This document shows, one piece after another, positions 1-12,234 of a stretch of DNA of 64,000 bases (positions within the stretch are counted from its first letter, which is position 1; the number at the start of each line of letters is the position of its first letter). Below the pieces are notes generated by a model. The model did no database searches. It saw only the letters and a program-made list of their open reading frames with translations, and was not told the origin of the DNA. The position numbers and the translations under genes were made by a program. The DNA lies in assembly GCF_000787575.1 (NCBI RefSeq), contig NW_012236530.1, positions 1,640,740 through 1,704,739 on the forward strand. Reading direction: 5' to 3'. Origin of the DNA: Acytostelium subglobosum LB1 (taxonomy: Eukaryota; Evosea; Eumycetozoa; Acytosteliales; Acytosteliaceae).

Positions 1-881
1 TATGTGGTGTGATGCTCCATTGACAGGCAACAAAGTGAGGTATGGTACAAAATAGTATCGATGCCAATACCAACGTAAGAAGAGCTCTGGAAATACCTTC
101 GGGGACACTGACTTATGGCTGTTAAGCAGTTGCTTACTACTGTACAACGTAATACGTGTGTAGCATATATATATAAAAGTGAGAGGAGTGTGAAGAGAAT
201 TGATAGATAATAGATAGAAGTGATCGACTTGAATCCGTTCATCCTGTTNCCAATTAAGTTAATGCCGATGAGAATGACACGCATCGTATATCGTATCATC
301 GGTTGATTGGATTGGTTAGACATCGACCCTTCAATATTTTGATCACACCTGAATGTCTATGTCTGTCTGACTTTCTGTCTGATCCAACCTGCTGACGATG
401 AAGTTATGTGATTCCAATAAGCCTGTATGTTAACAACAACAAGTGTGATTGGGGTCCGACCATTGGTTGGAATATATATGTTACATTGAAATAACAAACA
501 TCACAGCTTAGGGTGTCAGTACAATAGCGAGTGATTGTGTTTGATGTGATAACCACACAACGTGCAACAACAAGAGATAAAGGAGGGGGTGTGCTGATGA
601 ATGCATGTCAACTTAACACCTGGGTGAGTTCAGAACATCATTTCAGTGCTATTAATAAACTCTAGTTGTGGATCTGTGAGTAATAGATAGAGATAACAAC
701 TTTGACACATGTCATCATATTTGTGTTTGGGTGAAGAATGAACTAATCTTGTGAGATTGATTTATAATAAAGAGATATAGTAAACTGGAAGGGAATTATA
801 TTATCATTGTGCAAATTACAACAATGAACTCAAGAGCCAAGTATGCTAATGATGTTTGAAAATTAGTGTGTTCATTGTTGA
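1..881. other. Left-edge spacer, no gene seen
   Basis: I see no convincing coding exon, RNA gene or repeat here. The stretch is AT-rich with short purine-rich runs and one ambiguous base at 249. Its right end should hold the promoter of the snurportin gene, but no specific element can be named. Confidence 0.5.
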
Positions 882-2048
882 ATGAGAATGATGAATGGCA
901 ACAACAATAATAATATAACTACGACAGAAAAGACAGAGACTAAAGGAGGAGGAGATGACCAACAAACATTGTTAGCGGCACTGCTTGGTGCCACAAGTGT
1001 GGCTAGGGATGAACATGAGTTCAGTCATCGACTGTCCACTTTCAAGGCAACCATTGCCACTCCTGAATCACAGAAAAGGAGAGAGTACTACCTGGACAGA
1101 CAAAAGACAAAGAGAAGAGATTTACTCAAACAACTACGTACACTAGCATCAACAACTGATAATGATGACAAAGTCGAACATAATGATGAAGATTATGATG
1201 ATTCTGATCAATCAATGTCTGACCAGAAGGGTGTGGAGTCAACAACATCAACAAGAGACATTGATAATGATGATATATCAATGACGACAACAACAACAAC
1301 AACTGTTGAACAAGAAAAGATTAGAAAGACACAGAAGAACATTGATAGTAAACTAAAGAGACAACAGAAGAAGAAACAACAAGAACTATCTATGTACTCT
1401 AATCATTTGATGTTGGCCGAACCAATGAAGGATGTACCGGAGAGAATTGATGTGGATTGGTTCGCGGTGCCAGCACCACAGGGCAAGCGATGTCTTGTCG
1501 TTTCACAGCGTGACAAGACGGTGGCACGATCTCCAGATGGCACTATCATAGCTTCATTCTCATCCACGCTGCCCTTTGGCTCTACAGCCAGTCGAGAGTC
1601 ATGTGGCAACATCAACAATCGATTCTGTGTGTTGGACTGTCTGTTTGAACCGATAAAGTCAGTCTACTACGTGCTGGACATACTCTGTTGGAAAGGCAAT
1701 GTACTGTGCGATTGTAATAGCGAGTTTAGATTCTTCTGGAAACAAACCAAACTATCAGAGACTATGGCACACAAACGATCACAGAGCAATCCAAGTCCAT
1801 TCATTGCTCTACCATATTATGATACAGATACTCAGTCTTTAAAGCTACTCAATGATACACTAAGCGAACAACAACAAGTCAAGGAACTAATAGATGATTC
1901 TAGCTACAATATTGAATTCATACTATTCTATCACAAGGAGTCATTGTACAGCTTTGGATTGACACCATTATTCCTATCACTATCGGCACATCATCTCCCT
2001 ACTCTGTTGGCTAGTGTCATGAACGATCCAAACAACACAATAAAGTAA
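882..2048 (+). CDS. snupn: Snurportin-1 (m3G-cap snRNP import adaptor)
   Basis: Single-exon, 388 residues; human snurportin-1 is 360. The family binds the trimethylguanosine cap of spliceosomal U snRNPs in the cytoplasm and hands them to importin beta for nuclear import. Residues about 47-90 match the N-terminal importin-beta-binding helix (HRLSTFK...RREYYLDRQKTKRRDLLKQ). An acidic, Ser/Thr/Asn-rich insert (about 95-165) follows. The cap-binding fold spans about 170-380, with the diagnostic motifs DWFAVPAPQGKRCLVV, FCVLDCLFE, YYVLDILCWKGN and FRFFWKQTKL, and LFYHKESLYSFGLTPL near the end. Three in-frame ATGs (882, 888, 891) are possible starts; the first is used. The low-complexity insert is typical of dictyostelids. 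Identification rests on motif order across the whole length. Confidence 0.93.
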   Translation: MRMMNGNNNNNITTTEKTETKGGGDDQQTLLAALLGATSVARDEHEFSHRLSTFKATIATPESQKRREYYLDRQKTKRRDLLKQLRTLASTTDNDDKVEHNDEDYDDSDQSMSDQKGVESTTSTRDIDNDDISMTTTTTTTVEQEKIRKTQKNIDSKLKRQQKKKQQELSMYSNHLMLAEPMKDVPERIDVDWFAVPAPQGKRCLVVSQRDKTVARSPDGTIIASFSSTLPFGSTASRESCGNINNRFCVLDCLFEPIKSVYYVLDILCWKGNVLCDCNSEFRFFWKQTKLSETMAHKRSQSNPSPFIALPYYDTDTQSLKLLNDTLSEQQQVKELIDDSSYNIEFILFYHKESLYSFGLTPLFLSLSAHHLPTLLASVMNDPNNTIK

Positions 2049-2069
2049 TGAACATACTCGGTTTGATCT

Positions 2070-2640
2070 CCCTTTAGTCTTCGTTCGATTCCAACTGCAT
2101 CCCCATCGCACCAAACAGCTCCAAAAGCAACAGTCACTCGTCCAGATTCTCAAAGAGGTCTTTCCAGAGTGCACTTTCATCGAACTCTGCGATCATCACT
2201 CTCAGTTTGCAGTTGGTAATCGATGCTTGAGGTCACTCTACGACATGTACTCGAACCATACACAGCACCATCAGAGAGGCATACAAATTGATACAGTTCA
2301 TCCTGCGGTCCTGCCTTCCCTCTGTGGTTCCCCATCACACGGCCGCTCAAGCGACTCGTCTTCCATGCTCGAATCCCTTATGCACCACTGCAGGGTTATA
2401 ATCTCTATAACACCATCTACTTCACTCATGTGGTGACACTCCAGCGAGTCGAGTCTATGACATGGTGGTCCATTTGGGCTTTGGTGTCTTGAAGAACAGC
2501 CCCAGATTCTCTCACTTCCAATTATTATCTCATCATTGAACCTCTATGAGACAACCTTGCTTGTGCCAAAGAGGTGATCCGCTGCATCCAAGGGCCTCAC
2601 ATCTCACGTGTATATGTCACACCCAATTGGAATCGATTGG
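2070..2640 (+). pseudogene. Possible decayed coding segment, unidentified
   Basis: Stretches with protein-like composition occur here, but in changing frames. One frame reads QQSLVQILKEVFPECTFIEL near 2125-2185. Another gives WFPITRPLKRLVF-like text near 2330, and a third gives EVIRCIQGPHISRVYV near 2570-2620. No single frame stays open. I read this as a decayed gene of unknown family lying between the snurportin stop and the F-box-like pseudogene. It could also be chance coding-like sequence. Confidence 0.25.
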
Positions 2641-2825
2641 TATGACATTGCATCTTGTGGAGCGCCAGAATAGGCAATAAACAAGTGCTAGGATAGTACA
2701 GATTGAAGACAGAATTACCTGGAAATTTGGTTTCCCAAGTTGGGATCATGATCATTGTCGATCTGATGAAAAATAATTGAGTCATCTAGATGTTTCAAAG
2801 GATAACTAGGGTCCGATATCCGAAG

Positions 2826-4131
2826 ATAAAGATGTACAATGATAAAGATGGACGGTCATTGCCTCAACTGATCACACATCGAATAGCAGCGATTGCCTGG
2901 AGATCACATCTGTTGCAACAAGATCATGTCTATAGTCATGCTTGGAATCTCTCGCTTGCTCTGGTATCAAAGGATATGTTCACATTCGTCTCCACAGAGA
3001 TGTTCACATAGATATCATTCAGAAAGAACACTCTCATTCCGGTCAAGCCATCGACGCCTCTACAACCACTACAACCACCAACACTTCAAAGTCCAACCCT
3101 CCCACAAGCTTTTGTACCGGGTACCTTTCATAAACGATCGTATATCAACATTGATGCGGACGATGACTATGGACACCTCATCAATCCTCACTGTGTCATC
3201 AAGTCTCCTCGTAACTTGGTGATCAGGGGCCACTTCTTTGACTGGTTGTGTGATCGTCATCGAAACAGTGGAAACGAGCAGCTGCTCCAGTTCTTTGAAA
3301 GAATCACCAAGCTTACTGTCCAGGGCCCAGTGGACGTTAACAACCTCGTGATGCTCCCCTCGCTGACCAGTCTCAGGTTCCAGCAGGACTTCGAAGATAA
3401 TATGATTTACTTCAGGCATCCGATTCCAACCACCATTCCCCAATCACTCAACAAGCTTCAATATGACCGATGTACTCGAGATGCTGTGGCAAACCTTCCA
3501 GACGTTATCCATCTCTCTATCCACTGGAGCATCGAAGATGACGACGAACAGTGCCTGAATCCAAACATCAGCAGTTATCACATTACTGTATTAGAGAATC
3601 CATATGTTATGCACTCGAACTTGGTCACCAGCCTGTATCTCGGTGAGGCCAGCATTGAGCCGGTGGATCCCTTTCTGGGGATGCCGAGACTGCATCGACT
3701 GATTGTGGAATTGGACAACCCCCATGTGACAGTGGATCAGGTTGTGGCACTTATAAAAGACTCGATCAAGATTGTAGCATGGGGCATTGAAAAGGGAAGG
3801 CATCCTCAAACAAACAACACTCGATTCGATTACTCTCCAACTTCCAATCACTCCCCAGGATACGTTGGCATTCTATATGCACAAGATAACAACATCGCCC
3901 CAACTACAAGTGCTTCGCATCAGACGTGCAAGAGATAAGCAACCCAGGTTTGTCGGTGACAACAACCAGCACTACAAGTTCCTGCTCCGATTCAAACATC
4001 ATGTCAATGATTTGGAAGAGCCACAGCATCCAATCGGAGGTTGGCAACAGCATAAAAGGCTTCTCCTACCAGTTTTCAATTCACTCCCACCAACTGGTGA
4101 TAGCTTATCCGGGCGAGTCAGTCAAACCTGA
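2826..4131 (+). pseudogene. Broken copy of F-box-like/LRR gene
   Basis: This is a close copy, in opposite orientation, of the intact gene at 16497-17807. The shared sequence begins just before the start codon (ATG 2832) and stops near 4028, so the duplicate covers almost exactly the coding region. Disabling changes can be read directly. A GAG codon has become TAG at 3009-3011. An in-frame deletion of about 33 bp near 3113 sits at a TTTT microhomology. A further in-frame loss of five codons occurs near 3760. A frameshift near 3790 moves the C-terminal half into the frame read from 3787. After residue ~410 the sequence is unrelated to the intact copy. The fragment from 3216 to 3938 stays open and could be translated, but nothing suggests it is functional. 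Confidence 0.85.
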
Positions 4132-4169
4132 ATTAACCCAGTTGGGTTCAACAATATGAATGATATAGA

Positions 4170-4556
4170 ATGCCTACGACAGTTGCAACACTACAACAGA
4201 CAATGGGCCATCATCATTCACTCCATCATCAACAGTGACATAGTTTCCTCGACATACTAGATGGTAACCCACCAATACCATCAGACTGGCAATTGATCAT
4301 GCTGTACATGGTCGTGATTGTAGCAGTTGTGGCGGTTATGGCAGTTATGGCAGTGGTGGCAGTCGACCCTGTGCACGGTAGCGACCATCATGAACACGAC
4401 CATTAACACGACGATCACGACCTGACCATGGCCATGACCTGATGATTGCAACCACTGGTTGGCGTCTTCAAGGTAGGTGGATGACCAATATGGTTTGAAA
4501 TCAATAAATCATACTAGAATCAAACATGATTGATTGAATGTATTTTATTGATTGAC
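4170..4556 (+). repeat. Dispersed inverted repeat, copy 1
   Basis: This segment matches the reverse complement of 60166-60578 with small indels. Shared blocks include the region around 4185-4260 (CACTACAACAGACAATGGG... CATAGTTTCCTCGACATAC) and the end around 4470-4545 (CGTCTTCAAGGT...GACCAATATGG...AAATCAATAAAT). The inner part is built of GTGGCAG/GACCATG-type short repeats. About 45 bp of the same end recurs at 24640-24690. No terminal inverted repeats or coding capacity are visible, so its class (MITE-like element, duplicated spacer) is open. Confidence 0.7.
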
Positions 4557-4935
4557 CGTTAATCTGTCATACTCAATAATAGATGATGTTACGCAACAAC
4601 AAGGAGTCATACTAGCTCATAACACAATAGTGTCAAACGAACCTTGCTTTGGCACCAACACAGCCGCAAGACCCAATACCAATCCCGACAATCAAAAACA
4701 GGGTGTTTCCGTTTGCAGCATGGTCCCATGCACGTGTGGTGTGTTTGTTGGAAGAAGAACAATAAAAACATCGATGAGTGTTCATCGCAATGCTCTTGTG
4801 AACTTAACAGAGTAACTGTACCCGACCTATATTATTTATTCCTTTCATTTACCAACAAACATAGACTCTATAGATAACAGCAGAAGGAGAAAGGTTGAAG
4901 AGCAGCAACATAATCAACCAACATACTGTAATAAT

Positions 4936-7715
4936 ATGGGATCATTAACATTGATATCCCTATCATTACTGGTACTGACATTGTCAAGTATCATATCGGC
5001 AACAAACAAACAACAAGGTAATACGCACTATATATATGGACATTATCCAAATCAATCAAACTAACATACTTTTATATAGCCACTACAACAACAAAGGTGC
5101 AGTTTGATACATCACTGCCCACACAGTTCAATATCATTGGACCATTCGCAATTGGTGAGCGTGAGGAATGCTACGACACGCTTGAGGCATATGGTGGAAT
5201 TTGGAACATACCAATAGGTGACTCGACACTGTATCCATCAGAGCTTGGCAACAATGGTCGTGTTGGTTGGATCACATACCAGGCCACCACTGCTGGCGTC
5301 GTGTCTTTGGATTGGTCACAGACCATCTCTTGGGACTTCTTACAATCTGTATGGGGATGGAACATTTGGCTGTGGTATGGTTATGCCATCGGAGAGATGC
5401 AGGTGTCGGCGCAGGGCACCTACATGGTCAGCTGCTCGGGCGCCAGAGATTACTTCATTCGTGACACGGTCACCGGAGTGATACTGGAGTTTGTCGGTGA
5501 CTACTATGGATATGGCACTGGTGCACAGACATTTACTCTGCCACGCGCAGGTACCTACCAGTTTGTCGTGAGAATGTTCAGCTCCGTGCGTCTGAACCAA
5601 TCACCATTGGGATCATTCAGTTGCAGTCTGCAGGCAGTGCAGCCTTCGATCAGCTTCATCACTGGCGACTCACTCATGCCAGACATTGTTGATGGCAATC
5701 TGGCCAGTCCATACGCCACTGTCACTGTGATCAACACGGGCTCCACCGTGCTCACTGACTTGACAGCCATAGTCCGCCTGCCAACACACCTTCAGGCCAC
5801 GGCCACCACCACACAGGTGCTACCATCACTCCAGGCCTATCCAAGCCAAAAGGTTGCCATTCCAGTGGCGATCTCTGTGGAGAGTTTGATCCCTGTCGAG
5901 CAGTGTCCACTGACTGCCAACGTCGATGTGCTCAGTGGCAACAACATCATTGGCTCCACCTCGGTCACATTCAACTGCACCACCTTCCCAAACCCATATC
6001 TCTACACCTTCGTTGACTATGACAACACTGTACAGTACGCTGTCACCAACCCACCAAGCAACTGCAATGGCCAGATGTGCGGTGTGATGCTGGCTACGCA
6101 CGGTGCCGGTGTGGAGGCAAGCTCACAGTTCTGGATGGACGCTCTGCCCCGCCAGACCAATCTCTTCATCGTCTACCCAACTGGACGTCGTTCATGGGGC
6201 TATGACTGGGAGTCGGCCAGTCGCCTCAACGTCTTTTCTGCAATCAACTACCTTGCTCAACATCTACCAGGTATCCCTGCACACAGCAAAGATGAGTACC
6301 TCGTCGACCCCACCAAGATTCTCTTTGTTGGACATAGCATGGGTGGTCATGGTTGTTGGTCGTTGCTCTCTCATTTTGGTGACCTGGCAATGGGTGGCGC
6401 ATGCGCTGCCGGTTTTGTCAAGCTCCAATTCTACGTGTTTATGAACACCAAGCCAGGCTACTCCTACGTCGACCCAGTGCTGCAAGGTATTCTAATGGCG
6501 TCGATCGCAGAGAACGACAATGACATGTACACAACCAATTTGGCCGGCTTGCCATTGATGGCACGCTATGGACAGAACGACACCAACGTCAACCCATGGC
6601 ACTCAAGACGTATGGCGAGAATGACTGCCGAGGCCAACGGAAACGCATCGTCAATCATTATCAGTGAGGTGCCCAACGAAGGTCATTGGTTCGACGGTAT
6701 CCTTGGTGACAACTACATGCAACAGTTCTATAACTCAATCATTGGCGGCGCCAGCCTCACCCATCCACCCATCCCCAAGACCATCACGATCACCTCCAAC
6801 AACCCTTCGTCGAGTGGACAGAGAGCCAACCTCGTGATCATGCAACTAACCACTCCATTCCGTGTCGGTAGGATTCAGCTGACACAAGTACCACAGTCTT
6901 CGGGTGGCATGCTCTGGATTGTAGCCACTCAGAACGTTCGTCGTTTCGGACTCTCTAGCACACCATTGCGTGACGTCATGCCCACTCAGATCATGGTGGA
7001 CGGTCAAATGTTTGATGCTGCCTATCTCCCCAGCCACTTCCTGGCACCGGACAAGTACGGTGTCTACTGGAACATCACGGACGACATCACTTGGCCACAG
7101 ACCGAGCGTTCAGCTCCAACCTACGGCCCAATGAGACAGATCTTTGAGAAGCAGTTCACGATCGTCGTGGGCACTAACGTTACGGCCGAGGACCAATTGA
7201 TACTCAACTGGGCAGCGGTCTTTATCACCAGCTTCTGGAACACGTATGGACGAGGCTCGGCACAGATCATCACAGACTCCCAATTCGTTCCGTCCACCAA
7301 CTGCTCATCACCGATGGACAACAGCTTCATCCTCCTGGGAGGTCCCTCGCAGAATGCCATCACCAACAAGTTCTCATCCCAGATTCCAGTGCAGTACAAC
7401 AGTGACACATCATTCTCTGTGGGTCCTGCCGAGTATGCCGATCCAGACCAGGGTGTGGCAACGTTGGCACCCAATCAGTGTGGCACTGGTCTACTGTTGG
7501 TGGTCAGTGGCAACAGTATGACAGGATTCGTCAAGGCGATTAAGACAATTCCGCAACGCAGTGGAGTGGTCGTTCCAGACTACATGGTTGTTGGCAGTGA
7601 GTGGGGATACAAGGGTGCCGGAGGCATCGTAGCAGCAGGATTCTGGTCCAATCAATGGCAATTCAGCACCGACTCATCGTACCAAGCACTTAACTTTAAC
7701 TCTAATTGGCAATAG
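4936..7715 (+). CDS. Secreted alpha/beta hydrolase-type protein
   Basis: Two exons (4936-5017, 5080-7715), 905 residues. Exon 1 encodes a signal peptide (MGSLTLISLSLLVLTLSSII) and ends in a GTAATA donor; the acceptor is TATAG at 5079, joining in phase. The N-terminal ~300 residues look like beta-sandwich extracellular domains. A hydrolase core follows: MLATHGAG, an FIVYPTGRRSWGYDW segment, and the nucleophile elbow GHSMGGHG with Ser447. Candidate triad partners are Asp528 (YGQNDTN) and His563 (NEGHWFDG). The elbow and PNEGHW-type His recall the prolyl-oligopeptidase/esterase clan, but the substrate cannot be inferred. About 330 residues of unknown function follow the hydrolase. A collapsed duplicate of this gene lies at 24691-25073. 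Confidence 0.8.
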
Positions 7716-9595
7716 TAATAATAATTATAAACACCGTGCTCCTAATCTGTGAACTAATTTTGATTCAAACAACAGTAATCTGTCCTTCAATCTCTCACTC
7801 TAATTATCTCTAAAGTGCGTGGCGACATAAATAGGCACACATTATTTTATTAATTTTTTGAGCGATTGGGTTTCATTCAATCAGTCAACCAATCAATCCT
7901 CATTACGATGTCGCTTCTTCCAAAGAATGAATGATTGAGTGTCTGATCGTCAGTCTGCAAAGATTCGATATATTTCTAAAATATCCATTTTTTATATTTT
8001 TTTTCTTTTTTTTTCAGCTGAATAAACATGATGACCAATTTTGTGTAGTTTTCCCTCAACAATCACTACCATCCAAGATACAAGTGATTCATTGTTGAAC
8101 ATCAAACAACTACAATATTATTATTACACTTATGTATTTCTCACCACCCAAACACAAACAGTCGCCAACTGCACAACTTTTGTCTTGGCCTCTACTAAGA
8201 AGATGATTGAACATGACTGTAATCCAATTAATTGAAGGAGTTGGCTATCATTAAAATGATCATGGGAATTGTTGTTTTGATTGGTCCTGGTTGTTGCATC
8301 GCTATCAGTAGTGCCCGTCGCATTGGGCACATGTGGACTCTCGATATCCCCACAATGATTGTGTACTGCTAGTTCATCATCAACATTAATGAAATTATTG
8401 ATATATGAGACTCCCAAGCATTGAGTTGTTTCTTAAGTCTAGCATTCTCTTTAATAAGATCATCGTAGTTGGATAACTTTAACATATGATCATTAATCGA
8501 TTCTTATCTGTAAGCTTCTTTCGCTCAATCTGTTCTGGAGTACTTAAAAAAACGCTCATCAACCGATGCAACGTTTTTTTGGCATGAGTGTCGCATTATT
8601 CATGATTAATCGAAGGTAGAAGAACCTCTAGTGCGACAGTGACTCCCATCAATATTGTCCACTCCTCTGCTCTGACACAATGTCAGCAGACACAATGATG
8701 ACACTTCATAATATATTCACAATCAGTTTCTGATAGAACATGTTGAATTGCTTCAACCTATGATTCATTCATTGATTGATATGATTGATTGAATGTTAGT
8801 CAGTGTAATTGAGATGGTACCATCACTGAGTGATTGATATACATACTGTTTGTAATGATCATAATTACCAAGTGGACCATAATCAAACATTTGGAATTGC
8901 TTGCTACGGCGAGGTCTACAGCGTCGCCAACAGGCTTGGAGCGGTCGAAGGCGTTAACAAGCACAATGTCGCCTTGATGTACGAGTGAAAGCCATCACAC
9001 CTGACTGAGTGACTGGGCCACACTCCACTCACCATCCCAACCACACACTGTCATAGAGTGATGTAGCCGTATGCCATATATATATTGAATCACCTGTCGA
9101 TAAAACAACAATGGGTGTTATTGTCCATCCGATATGTTGGTCATTGATATCAACCATCCAATCATTCAATCATACAATCATTCAATCAACCAATCTCAAT
9201 CTTTGAATTAAACTATCAATAAACAAAACAACTATTCATTTATTCAAAACACACTTGTTACGACTCGGATGTCGTCTATTGTTGGTTGAGGACAACTTGA
9301 CCTGGTACCACCAATGAGGTGGCCACCTGATTGCTCACCTTTGGCAAAAAAAAAGGTTACCCTTTTAATTACCTACCCGTTACCCGACCTACCCAATAGG
9401 GTACTCTGCTCACATCTCACGTGTATAGGAAAATTTGAATTAGCAAGCTTCAGCATACTGTGGTCCATTCAAGGCTGCAAGTATTATTTCGAACATGATC
9501 ATCGGATGTTGGAGTTGTCCAACAAACATTGCTCATAGGCTTCTTTATTATCCTCGTTTTAGTGTCTGGCATCGTGTGGAGTTGGTGTTATTTGG
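7716..9595. other. 1.9-kb spacer with decayed fragments
   Basis: The first ~155 bp is the hydrolase 3' flank, which is duplicated at 24.9-25.07 kb. The rest is AT-rich with ATTGATTGA-type simple repeats (8760-8800, 9140-9200). Coding-like scraps occur at 8380-8560 (minus) and about 8890-8986, where either strand gives a ~30-codon GC-rich reading that I cannot identify. No intact gene is seen. Confidence 0.45.
8380..8560 (-). pseudogene. Remnant of a coiled-coil/bZIP-like gene
   Basis: On the minus strand one frame reads STPEQIERKKLTDKN. After a stop or frameshift another reads LKLSNYDDLIKENARLKKQL, a basic stretch followed by a leucine/asparagine-spaced helix, as in bZIP proteins. The pieces are not in one frame and no start or stop context is convincing, so this is at best a decayed gene fragment. 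Confidence 0.25.
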
Positions 9596-10912
9596 TCAAT
9601 AAAGTGGAAACATGGTCTTGTTGAGGATGGAATGATGGCTGTTGATGACACGGGCCAACGCTGGGATTTGAGAGTCGTCTGCCAATGGCCAAGCCTGGAA
9701 GACGAAGTATTTGATGTAACTCTGCTTCATCGCTTGAAGGAACTCATCGAAATGATAATCACTGAGCTTGTCTTCCCAAAGAAGCCAAAGAGTCAGCCTC
9801 TTGATTGGAACCGATTGAAGTGAGAGCATGTCCAATATTGCCCTTGAGATATAACCACCATAAACCTGAATGGAGACACACTCCACATTGCCCTTGAGTA
9901 TCATAAGATTGTCTTGGAACGATGTCAAGCGAGTTGTGAGTTGTGGCTGTTGCTGCTTACAAGACGGCAACGTGTCTCTGAGACGGAGTGACTTGAGCGG
10001 TCTGCGCAGGGCAAGCAGTGTGCAGGGGTCAATCTCACCAAGTTTGGTCACTGTGCAAGATTTGTTGGTGAAGAGGAACTCCAACAGTGACAAGGCTGCT
10101 GGGCTGACCGATGGCTCGTCATCATCCTCGCTAAAGAACTCTATGAAGAGTGATCGTAGCTGTGTTGACGGACGACCAAGGTACGAGAGAATCGGTGAGA
10201 AGCAATCGCACCATCGCTCGATCCTCAGCTTCTTGAGGTTGACCAACTGATGGAGCGTGTCGAATGCGCCAACAGCCGTTGGTGGAATGAAGCGCAGTTG
10301 AAGTGATGTGATTGTTGAGAACTGACTTGACATCACCTGTTGGTAGAGGGCAAGCTGGTCCAGGTCTTCGTTTTTGGGAGGAAGGAATGTCAGAGATTGG
10401 AGTGCTGGAAAGTGCTCAGTGCCAATGCTCGCCACACCATGGCCCCTCCAAGTTATGCGGGTGGATCTCTCAGAGGTGATGCTGGTCACTGTCTTCCCAA
10501 CTCCAAAGTGTTTTTTCAGTTGGTGTATCTCCTCCAATGATCCAGCCACGGTGGTCAGCGTCGATAGGAGCTGGTGCAATGACTCCTTTGTCGATGGACT
10601 CTCACTCTTTGCACGCCAACCGCTGCTACATGAATAGTCAAAGCTGAGACTCTTGATACGGCCAGAGATGATTGAGTATCGTTGTTGGTCAGCAGACTTT
10701 CGGGCATGTGCAAGCAGGGCTAGGTCGGACACATCGTTGTTGAGTGACTTGACAAACGAGTGAAAGGCCCAGCAAACAAGAGCAAGTCGCTTGGAATGGG
10801 TCCACGTTTGGTCGTCTGGGTTGTTGGCACTCTTGAAAGTGCACTCCACTATGCGTGACTGTATATATTTAGGTAGGATCATCGCTGTTGACATTAATCT
10901 CAAAGTCCACAC
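9596..10912 (-). CDS. F-box-like/LRR family protein
   Basis: Single-exon, up to 438 residues. The first ATG gives MWTLRLMSTAMILPKY; the internal ATG at residue 11 (MILPKYIQSRIVE) is the likelier start because the family begins with the 'LP..I...I' helix. Residues 12-60 form an F-box-like helix bundle ending in RLALVCWAFHSFVKSL. The remainder is leucine-rich, with irregular repeats such as LQSLTFLPP, ITSLQLRF, LKKLRIERW, LRSLFIEF, LKSLRLRD and IKRLTLWL. Dictyostelids carry large families of such proteins, thought to be substrate adaptors of SCF ubiquitin ligases; no substrate can be inferred here. It is divergent from its two family members in this window (19933 and 16497). It lies head-to-head with mobile element A, with a 246-bp spacer. 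Confidence 0.72.
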   Translation of the reverse strand: MWTLRLMSTAMILPKYIQSRIVECTFKSANNPDDQTWTHSKRLALVCWAFHSFVKSLNNDVSDLALLAHARKSADQQRYSIISGRIKSLSFDYSCSSGWRAKSESPSTKESLHQLLSTLTTVAGSLEEIHQLKKHFGVGKTVTSITSERSTRITWRGHGVASIGTEHFPALQSLTFLPPKNEDLDQLALYQQVMSSQFSTITSLQLRFIPPTAVGAFDTLHQLVNLKKLRIERWCDCFSPILSYLGRPSTQLRSLFIEFFSEDDDEPSVSPAALSLLEFLFTNKSCTVTKLGEIDPCTLLALRRPLKSLRLRDTLPSCKQQQPQLTTRLTSFQDNLMILKGNVECVSIQVYGGYISRAILDMLSLQSVPIKRLTLWLLWEDKLSDYHFDEFLQAMKQSYIKYFVFQAWPLADDSQIPALARVINSHHSILNKTMFPLY

Positions 10913-11034
10913 ACAGTTTCAGATTGATGTCTTTGTCCATCATGCCTCTAGTATTACTGACCCCACCATAGTACTCATTCTCCATTGTGAAGAACAAGCA
11001 CAAGAAAGATGTTTATTCGATAAAATAACTAACA

Positions 11035-11093
11035 TACTTACATACATATACATACTTACATACACATATACATATATACATATACATACATTT
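11035..11093. repeat. TACA/TATACA simple repeat
   Basis: An imperfect microsatellite of TACATA/CATATA units lies in the short spacer between the F-box-like gene at 9596-10912 (minus) and element A (plus). No function is evident. Confidence 0.7.
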
Positions 11094-11158
11094 AAAATTT
11101 ATATATAAAGTTAATACTATGTTATATCCTAAGATGATTAAGATGCCAACTCCAAGAC

Positions 11159-12192
11159 ATGGAACATCATTTTAAACTTGATAACAAACGTGGAATGATG
11201 AAGGAGTTAAAGAAGTGGCACGGCGTAACAATCAACAGTAGTAGTAGCAGTGACAATGGTGGCAGCACACACTCGCTTGGTAATGATCGCAGGGGTGGAT
11301 CATCGAGCCAACCAATCAGTCATTCAGTACCCAGCAGGAGCAGCAGCAGCAGGAGCAGCAGTGGATACACTAATCGATCCGCGAGCCAACCTGTCAGTCA
11401 GTCAGTGACTAGTAGTGGATTCACTAATCGATCTGCGAGCCAACCTGTTAGTCGTGTTGTATATCTTCCATCGAGCAAACCTACCAGCCAACCAACGTGT
11501 CGAGTGGTGTACCCTACCAACAGTAGTAGTAGTAGTAGTAGTAGTAGTACAACCAGACCAACTGATGAGGGCACAACGGCTCATCTGCCATTAATGCCCT
11601 ACTGGAGGCTGCAGTCATTGACTTGTCTGAGGGCACTGATGATATGCTAATGGAAGAGTTTGAGAAACCAGCTGTCNACTTGTTGAGGGCACCNATGCAA
11701 GAGCGATTTGTAGTTAGTGATTGCTCAATCAACAACAACAACAACAGCAACAGCAACANCAACAACAATAACAGTAGCAGCAGTATCCGTGATCCTGTAG
11801 AGTGAACTCACATAGGCTGTGGAACCATTTTGAGCAAGCACAACTTACCTGCTCATCTGCGGAACATCATCAATTTAAAGGTTGTCGCAGGATCAAAGAA
11901 TTGGATGAGAGGCTGGCCGAGAGAAAAAGACTGTCTCTGGAGGCAGCTAGTGTAAACGAGGAAGGTATATATCAGCAAGAGACTGGACAGCAACAGGTGT
12001 TGATCAAAGAATATATACTTACATGGACTAATTCAAACAACAGACATGATAAGTCCTGAACTGGCACTCCTGAACATGTTGAGGAGTAAGGAGAACAGAG
12101 AGGAATACAAACAGAGGGCAAAAGAGTCAAGAGGGAGGATGCCACTGCTCACACCTGTCGAGAAGGTGAAGAAGAGTAAGGATCAGTATGGT
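11159..12192 (+). pseudogene. Element A, Ser-rich N-terminal ORF pieces
   Basis: The first piece (11159-11650) starts MEHHFKLDNKRGMMKELKKW and continues as a Ser/Thr/Gln-rich low-complexity stretch. Near 11575-11590 the coding sense shifts frame to SSAINALLEAAVIDLSEGTDD (ORF around 11590-11805). It continues near 12050-12200 as ISPELALLNMLRSKENREEY. The n bases at 11676, 11694 and 11759, together with the frame changes, may be assembly errors rather than real mutations. No domain is recognised; the position suggests the N-terminal part of the element protein or a separate upstream ORF. Confidence 0.4.
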
Positions 12193-12234
12193 TGGTGAGG
12201 ATATTAACTCGTTGCTAACATTGATGGCCGCCAC

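Noticed and set aside
4552-4877. Two overlapping ~80-codon ORFs upstream of the hydrolase gene
   Set aside because: No start context, no domain, and they partly overlap the dispersed repeat; the hydrolase exon 1 with its signal peptide lies just beyond.
8887-8986. GC-rich ~30-codon stretch readable on both strands
   Set aside because: Both strands give protein-like text (one recalls a dehydrogenase DLA motif), but the piece is too short, has stops on both sides and cannot be assigned.
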